Shown piece by piece: positions 7,206-11,905 of a stretch of DNA of 11,905 nucleotides. Under the pieces are notes generated by a model. It worked only from the letters and a program-made list of their open reading frames with translations. It did not search any database and had not been told where the DNA came from. The first letter of the stretch is position 1. Every line of letters starts with the position of its first letter. Position numbers and translations under genes: made by a program. This stretch comes from Rodentolepis nana (lineage: Eukaryota; Platyhelminthes; Cestoda; Cyclophyllidea; Hymenolepididae). The stretch spans positions 1-11,905 of the forward strand of contig UZAE01014815.1 of the NCBI GenBank assembly GCA_900617975.1, given 5' to 3'.

Positions 7206-7529
7206 GGGTGTGCGATAGAATTACCTCCACGTGGTGCACCCTGGGCAACGTATTCTCATCCGACAAAAAAGTCTATTAACTGGCAATTGACTTCCAACTT
7301 CAAATTATCATCACCCCACAATTTGTCATATTTGACTAATTCCACATTAATCACATCACCTTTTTTCTACCTTTGTGTCTGTCTCTTTTACATCTTTGAG
7401 ACACTCTTCTCTTTCCTCCCCACCCTCTCGACTTTTTCCCTTCGATATTCCTTCCTCTCTGTGAAGCCTATAGTCAACTAAAGGGCTAAGGATAACCACC
7501 AAAGCGCCTGTCATTTGATATAAATAAAT
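7206..7529 (+). mobile_element. SINE-like retrotransposon, copy D, full length with perfect TSD
   Basis: Same head (GGGTGTGCGATAGA), 'ccacgtggtgcaccctgggcaacgta', pyrimidine-rich middle and ATAAATAAA tail as copies B and C. The 11-bp TTTTCGAAATC flanks it exactly at 7194-7204 and 7530-7540. It lies about 260 bp upstream of the Kv4 start codon, between the two divergent genes. The 99-aa frame inside is incidental. Confidence 0.88.
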
Positions 7530-7540
7530 TTTTCGAAATC

Positions 7541-8905
7541 CAATAAAAATAATAAACTCTTTATTTTATTGTATGTTTTCAACTATTTAAAGAAATCCAT
7601 TATTTATCTTATTTGAATGAACGTTAATGAGCATTTAATGAATTAGTTTGACTAAGTTTATAAATTTTCATCAGTTTATTAAAATTACCGTCCAACCTGT
7701 GCTGTCCAATGTTAGTTTATATTTCTTATAGGTCTTCATGACTTTTAACCTTTTCACCAATATTTCCTTCCACATGACCATCGTTACTCAATTAACTTAA
7801 TTATATGCTCTTGCATCATGCCATCTTCCGTTTTCACACATTTTCTTTAGAGCAATATCAGATCAACCTTCTGAAAGCTTTTCGATAATTGTCAAATACT
7901 ACTTGCAATTTTCTTTCTCAAATGTGCTCAAAGTTCAATGAAAATAAAAATTAAAATTAAAAGTTTTGATAGAAAATTAAAGCTAATAACTTAGTGCATT
8001 TTTAATAAAATCATAAGTAATTACCTTGGCTAGGGCTGTATTTATCGATTGCCCACCACCTACGCATTATCGCCCAATGAGTGATTACCTATATCGTGCC
8101 ACTCAATTACAATTTCTAGTTAACTTTTAGAGGTAACCTCTATTCAATAAACTTTTAACAAAAATAATTAAAAGGCTTAAACAAATAACTTTTCACAATT
8201 AATCGTTCTAGACGCTTTCACGATTGGTCTTCTAACGTTTATCTTGTTTCATGTCTTAGTGGATATGTAAATCTCATGGGTATTCACACATCATCAACTC
8301 CATCAAAGTTCTTTAGCAATTCAGGTGGTTGTCAGGTATAGCATTTCAAGTTAAACTATCTATTCTCATAGGAAAACTCCTCTGTAGATTTTTCTGACTG
8401 GGTTTACATCTTTGGCCTTAATTCTGGCCCAACTTTAAAGTTAAAATAATTGATGGAAGGGAGAAAGCAAGCTTCAAACTAATATTATGTTGTAAGTGCT
8501 AGAAACTAAAATCTAAAATAGGGAAAAGTTAAAGATCTTTAAATGATGAAGTTAAAAATAACTAAGTCTTACGTATATTGAAAATGTAGTAAAGATGGAG
8601 TATCATTTACATAAGGTATACATAATTTAAAAAATAGTTGTTTTTTAATATTCCAGTTCTCATTTTTCTAATTAATAGACAATGTGTACAAGGTCAAATG
8701 CAGAATATGAAATAATTTGAGATGAATGACAAATTGTACAAAAATGTAAATGGAATTAGATTTGAACACACTAGTAGGATTATTTATTTTATCGATTTTT
8801 CCTGTTACTTGTTTATATTACTAACCAAATAACTTTTTGAAGATTATAAGTTAATGAGTTAATGTAAACCTTTTTATTAAGAGTTAAACATATTTGTTAA
8901 TTAAG
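7541..8905. other. intergenic / upstream region of the coiled-coil gene
   Basis: About 1.36 kb of AT-rich sequence without a convincing long exon. The plus-strand gene must have at least one exon upstream of 8906, because there is no in-frame ATG in its first two recognised exons. One tentative start exon is ATG at 8595-8597 reading MEYHLHK to a GTATAC donor at 8616, in a phase that would join exon 8906-9052. It is too short to trust. The acceptor TTAAG before 8906 is usable. Confidence 0.4.
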
Positions 8906-9052
8906 CTTGAAAAGAAACTTAACTTCTGTAAGTATGACTTGGACGAAAAGGATCGCATACTTACAAAACTTTCTACTGATGTAGACCAGCGACTGCGAAG
9001 TTCGTTCTCTCAACCTAATCATTTAAACTTCATTCATGACACCCAAACGAAG
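8906..9052 (+). CDS. coiled-coil gene, exon a
   Basis: Phase 0 at both ends, 49 codons (LEKKLNFCKYDLDEKDR... to ...DTQTK). Acceptor TTAAG at 8901-8905, donor AAG|GTAGCG. The frame continues into the following 33-bp intron to a stop, so splicing is required. Confidence 0.8.
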
Positions 9053-10767
9053 GTAGCGAATTTGATTACTAAAGTCATATTTTAGATTGAACAACGGAAC
9101 AGTAAGTATGGTGAATATGGTTCAAGCTTAAAGGAGGAATCAGATAAATTAGATAAGCATTCAAGTGAATTAAACATAGAAGAACAAAATGCGTTAATTG
9201 TAAATACTGAGATACCATATCGGCTTGTGAAACACGAACAGGATAAGACGAAAAAAGCTGTAGAAAATTTTCGAGGCTCGCTGAACCATATTGCTGATCA
9301 ACAACAAACTATTGAGTAATTGATTAGGAAATATATTTAAAATTTAAATTAGAATACTAAAGGTCGATGGTGAATATACAAAGCGTTATGCCATGGAGAT
9401 GGATGAGCGATATAAAAACCTAGTGGATTGGATGCATGTCATTGTCACTTCAACAAAACCTCCATCTTCAGCGCAGGAAGAGTTTGATTTCTCAAACGAT
9501 GCTGTTCAACGGTTGAAGACAGAAGTAGGACTGTGGAATTTAAATTTTTTGGATCTTTTAGATCGCTTTTAGCATCACCAAATCGCGTGAAAATACTGTT
9601 CTAATTGAAGAACTTAAGGATGAAATCTCAAGCAAGAATTTGCAGATTTCTCATCTTAAGAGTGTTATCTCCCAACTTACACGCAGTGGTGTACGTCGAT
9701 TGGATGACAATTTTGAGGAACCACAACAAGAGCCTGCAGTAAACTCAAATGATATTACCTTTTTTGTTATAAGTTTGCACATTTTCAAATTGCACCATTT
9801 TAGGCCTTTGCTAAAGAAAATTCTTCATTTTGTCTTATTCGACAGTGGGATGTTTTTCCTTAGTCATTGTACACTTTTATATTGCCATAGTTACAGGGAA
9901 TTCATTGTGTAAAAATTGTCTTAAGCTTAGAATTTCTCTGTATGGATTTCAGTAGACCCAGATCCATTGTTTGCTTTGTTATCTTTTGCCCGACAATTAA
10001 GAGGGCTTTAATTTCACTCCAACTTTAGGCAATGAATGCAGTTCGGATTGAAAATGCTGCCTTGAAGAAACGTTTGAATACATTGGAGTTACAATTAGAC
10101 GAGGCGAGAAATCGAATTTCTCGATTTGAGGACAATTCGGTTAGAGAGAGAATCAATGCACTGAAAGAAAATATGAATTTTAGGTAGGTGTAAGTGTTGA
10201 AAACAACAATCACTTTGCCGACTCTAGGCAATCACTATCCGACTTACTGAATCGTTCAGCATGGAGATGCAACGACTCCGAGGAGGAAATTCTTGAGGTT
10301 GTTCGAAGGGTTTTAACTGCGCTTGCCAACAATGCAGAGGTTTGTTCTATCTCTCTGTTCTAATTTATTTCTTTAAAGTCAATTTTTATAATTCGTCATT
10401 TTAATCACACACTCTATAGGAATGTTCTCGATTGCAAATAAAATTATCAGAAGTAGTTGGCCAATTGGCGGATGCTGAACGGAAACTTGAGTGTTTAGAG
10501 GGTGAATTATTGGCGTTGAGGTCAAAACAAAGCCAAAGTCTCACAAAGTCGGTGGAATTTCTCAACCGGACTACAGATCTTGAAGATTCACACGAGAGGG
10601 TATGTTGTAGCTTTTTATCTCAATACGCCAGAAGGAATAATTCAAGTTATAGCGACTTTCTCTTTACCAGTTGATGCAATTCTTAAGGCAGTTGGAAAGT
10701 CGCCTACCCGTTGATCAGAGTGTTTTTGTTCAAATGAGTGTTGCTGATCGTCGAAATTTTATTTTAG
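8906..10767 (+). CDS. coiled-coil protein, 3' part of a multi-exon gene (unidentified)
   Basis: I do not recognise the family. Eight exons can be chained in one consistent frame: 8906-9052, 9086-9315, 9353-9524, 9562-9738, 10029-10183, 10228-10339, 10420-10599 and 10671-10767, about 423 codons. Composition is rich in E, K, L, Q, R and D with heptad-like spacing (for example IENAALKKRLNTLELQLDEA and LADAERKLECLEGELLALR), so long alpha-helical coiled coils are expected. No signal peptide, membrane segment or enzyme motif is seen. Such proteins are often cytoskeletal, centrosomal or ciliary, but that is only inference. Introns are GT-AG and tiny (33, 37, 37, 44, 71, 80 bp), except for the 290-bp gap 9739-10028, which may hide another exon. 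The start lies upstream of 8906 and the stop lies beyond 10767 with several possible terminal exons. Confidence 0.82.
9086..9315 (+). CDS. coiled-coil gene, exon b
   Basis: Phase 0 start after ATTTTAG, phase 2 end before GTAATT. It encodes IEQRNSKYGEYGSSLKEE... to ...IADQQQTI, very hydrophilic and helical. Confidence 0.82.
9353..9524 (+). CDS. coiled-coil gene, exon c
   Basis: Starts after AAATTAG. Its first A completes a GAA codon, giving ILKVDGEYTKRY..., and it ends ...QRLKTE before GTAGGA in phase 0. It contains a less helical segment, DWMHVIVTSTKPPSSAQEE. Confidence 0.82.
9562..9738 (+). CDS. coiled-coil gene, exon d
   Basis: Starts after GATCTTTTAG as IAFSITKSRENTVLIEELKD and ends ...EEPQQEPA before GTAAAC, 59 codons, phase 0. 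A second AG ten bases downstream (9571-9572) would break the frame. Confidence 0.8.
9804..9851 (+). CDS. possible extra exon of the coiled-coil gene
   Basis: After a good acceptor (ACCATTTTAG) the frame AFAKENSSFCLIRQWD is open in phase 0 and would join both neighbours in frame. The only usable donor, GAT|GTTTTT, is weak. If it is not an exon, intron 9739-10028 is 290 bp, much longer than its neighbours. Confidence 0.35.
10029..10183 (+). CDS. coiled-coil gene, exon e
   Basis: Starts after CAACTTTAG in phase 0 (AMNAVRIENAALKKRLNTLE...) and ends in phase 2 before GTAGGT. It has the strongest heptad-like pattern in the gene. The 68-aa minus-strand frame over this exon is a shadow. Confidence 0.85.
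10228..10339 (+). CDS. coiled-coil gene, exon f
   Basis: After a 44-bp intron ending ACTCTAG, the first G completes an arginine codon. The exon reads QSLSDLLNRSAWRCNDSEEE... to ...ALANNAE and ends in phase 0 before GTTTGT. Confidence 0.82.
10420..10599 (+). CDS. coiled-coil gene, exon g
   Basis: After an 80-bp intron ending CTCTATAG it reads ECSRLQIKLSEVVGQLADAE... to ...LEDSHER in phase 0, exactly 60 codons, with donor AGG|GTATGT. Confidence 0.87.
10671..10767 (+). CDS. coiled-coil gene, exon h
   Basis: After a 71-bp intron ending TTTACCAG it reads LMQFLRQLESRLPVDQSVF... to ...RRNFIL plus one base, then donor GTAAAT. The continuation is uncertain. Acceptor at 10821-10822 gives DGSILPYRGFF... 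with TGA at 10867-10869. The better acceptor at 10902-10903 gives FGQGG and TAA at 10921-10923. Confidence 0.8.
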
Positions 10768-10944
10768 GTAAATTTTTATTTTTTGTATTTTTGCAAATTT
10801 TTTTTTTCACAATATTTACTAGATGGAAGTATTTTGCCTTATCGAGGTTTTTTCTCATCGAGGTTATGAAAAATATGTGCTGTTTTTTTTCTATCTATTA
10901 TAGGATTTGGACAGGGTGGTTAAAGATGATATACGTTTTCTACC

Positions 10945-10965
10945 ACCCCCCCCCCTCCCCTCCCC
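10945..10965 (+). repeat. poly-C tract
   Basis: A C-rich run with single T interruptions (CCCCCCCCCC-T-CCCC-T-CCCC) near the 3' end of the coiled-coil gene. It is prone to length errors in sequencing, which matters for calling the terminal exon. Confidence 0.85.
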
Positions 10966-10969
10966 ATCA

Positions 10970-10975
10970 AATAAA
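10970..10975 (+). terminator. candidate poly(A) signal AATAAA
   Basis: AATAAA shortly after the last plausible stop codons of the coiled-coil gene. A second AATAAA lies at 11039-11044. Either could set the mRNA 3' end. Confidence 0.5.
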
Positions 10976-11038
10976 TTAGAGATTACTTGATGACATCACC
11001 GCTATGGAAATAGCCAGCCGCACCAGTTAAATGTGATT

Positions 11039-11044
11039 AATAAA
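11039..11044 (+). terminator. second candidate poly(A) signal AATAAA
   Basis: AATAAA followed by GGGAGGAATGG. It would be the used signal if the terminal exon extends to about 11028, where another open segment (LLDDITAMEIASRTS) ends in TAA. Confidence 0.45.
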
Positions 11045-11260
11045 GGGAGGAATGGAAATCTGCCCTGGACAATGCATTCATTAGACAAAGGCCATCAGTA
11101 ATTGTGTCCACCTTGTAAACAGACGTTTTTTTTCAGCATCTACATTGCTGTTCAAGTCTGTTGGTTTAAACAACCGATATGAAAGAACCTGACGCTTTTC
11201 TTCTCATTTAGGCTTTTTTAAATTGCTTCTGAGAGTATGCTCTGGTGTATTATGATAAGA
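11045..11260. other. short non-coding spacer
   Basis: AT-rich sequence between the gene's 3' end and repeat copy E. No ORF, RNA gene or repeat recognised. Confidence 0.45.
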
Positions 11261-11565
11261 GTGGTGAGCAATTGACTTACCTCCACGGGGTGAATTCGGA
11301 GCAACGTATGTTGACACAGCAAAAAGGTCTATAAAAACCGGCAGTTGATTTCTGACTTCAAATTACCATGGCCAGACTATATGTCATATTCGATCACTTC
11401 ACAGTACTCACCTTACCTTTTTCTCAACTTTTGTGTTGGTCTCTTTTACATCTGTGAATCACTTTTCTGTCCCTCCCCCCTCCCCTCCTCGACTTTTCGT
11501 GATTTTGATGTTCCTCCCTCTTTGAAGAACGAAGTCAACTAAATAGCCAAATGATAACTACCATT
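11261..11565 (+). mobile_element. SINE-like retrotransposon, copy E, diverged
   Basis: It contains the family blocks 'gacttacctccacg', 'gcaacgtatg', 'ggcagttga', 'atatgtcatattcga.cacttc', 'cttttacatctgtgaatcac', 'ttttgatgttcctcc' and 'gaagtcaacta'. The head is more diverged (GTGGTGAGCAATTGAC) and the tail is short. No clear target duplication was found, consistent with an older copy. The 65-aa frame inside is incidental. Confidence 0.78.
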
Positions 11566-11689
11566 TTATGCAAAAATATTACATATTAAACATTCCCTAT
11601 CATCCTCTTTCGGTTCCTGGAGGTCAATATATGTATCCGTCACCAATTTGAGTGAAGGATCAAAGAACTTTTGAAGAAACAAAGAACTG
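11566..11689. other. spacer between two oppositely oriented repeat copies
   Basis: About 125 bp separating the 3' tails of copies E and F. No feature recognised. Confidence 0.4.
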
Positions 11690-11905
11690 TTTATTTATAA
11701 CATGGCAGGATTTATGATAGTTATAATTGGCCCTTTATTTGACCTCGGTCTTCAAAGAGGGAGGAACATCAATGTCTCAAAAAAAATCGAGAAAGGGAAC
11801 AGAAGAATGATTCACAGTTGTAAATGATACAGACACAAAGATTGAGAAAAAAAGGTGAGGTGGGCACTGTGGAAGTGGTCGAATCTGACATACAGTGGGG
11901 TCATG
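11690..11905 (-). mobile_element. SINE-like retrotransposon, copy F (head cut by window end)
   Basis: The complement of this stretch carries the family's 3' half: 'ggggtcatg' to 'cagattcgaccacttccacagtg', 'catttacaactgtgaatcat', 'gaggaacatc' complement, then the tail TTATAAATAAA (TTTATTTATAA at 11690-11700 on plus). It is the only copy on the minus strand, tail to tail with copy E. Confidence 0.8.

Noticed and set aside
7182..7481. 99-aa plus-strand frame, and similar frames at 388-636, 1718-1934 and 11345-11542
   Set aside because: All lie inside or across copies of the SINE-like repeat; they reflect its long pyrimidine-rich open stretch and are not conserved between copies as a protein.
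8595..8615. Seven-codon start exon (ATG ... GTATAC) for the coiled-coil gene
   Set aside because: Phase and donor fit, but such a short match is likely by chance in AT-rich DNA; it is kept only as a hint in the upstream-region entry.
10025..10231. 68-aa minus-strand frame
   Set aside because: It is the antisense of exon e of the coiled-coil gene, which has proper splice sites and helical composition.
8906..10767. Coiled-coil gene as CEP290
   Set aside because: Considered because of the long heptad pattern, but I could align none of the exons with what I remember of CEP290; no family name is given.

Overview
The window looks like nuclear DNA of an invertebrate animal, most likely a parasitic flatworm (cestode or trematode). 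The reasons are very AT-rich non-coding sequence, spliced genes, several introns of only 33-44 bp, a Shal/Kv4-type potassium channel, and an LTR retrotransposon whose tRNA-Trp primer site and 4-bp target duplication fit the CsRn1 group of Ty3/gypsy elements known from flatworms. The species cannot be fixed from the sequence, and nothing bacterial, CRISPR-like, tRNA or rRNA was seen. Layout: positions 1-5853 are mostly non-coding and probably belong to an intron of the channel gene, which is read on the minus strand. This stretch holds three copies or parts of a short interspersed repeat (1-115, 397-727, 1621-1939), a GT microsatellite (2810-2844) and a 1.8-kb LTR element (3180-4992). Positions 5854-6944 (minus) are the first coding exon of a Kv4 channel, from the start codon to the middle of the pore. 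Positions 6945-8905 separate it from a divergently transcribed gene and contain another full repeat copy (7206-7529). From 8906 to about 10.9 kb (plus) lies the 3' part of a multi-exon gene for a coiled-coil protein I do not recognise. Beyond it are poly(A) signals and two more copies of the repeat in tail-to-tail orientation (11261-11565 plus, 11690-11905 minus).  The two host genes are head to head. I see no evidence that their products work together. The most unusual material is mobile. One is a roughly 320-bp SINE-like family with six copies in under 12 kb, two of them with perfect 10-11 bp target-site duplications. The other is a recently inserted, internally deleted LTR element. Its 5' LTR region is fused head to head to a diverged inverted copy of itself, while its 3' LTR is not.
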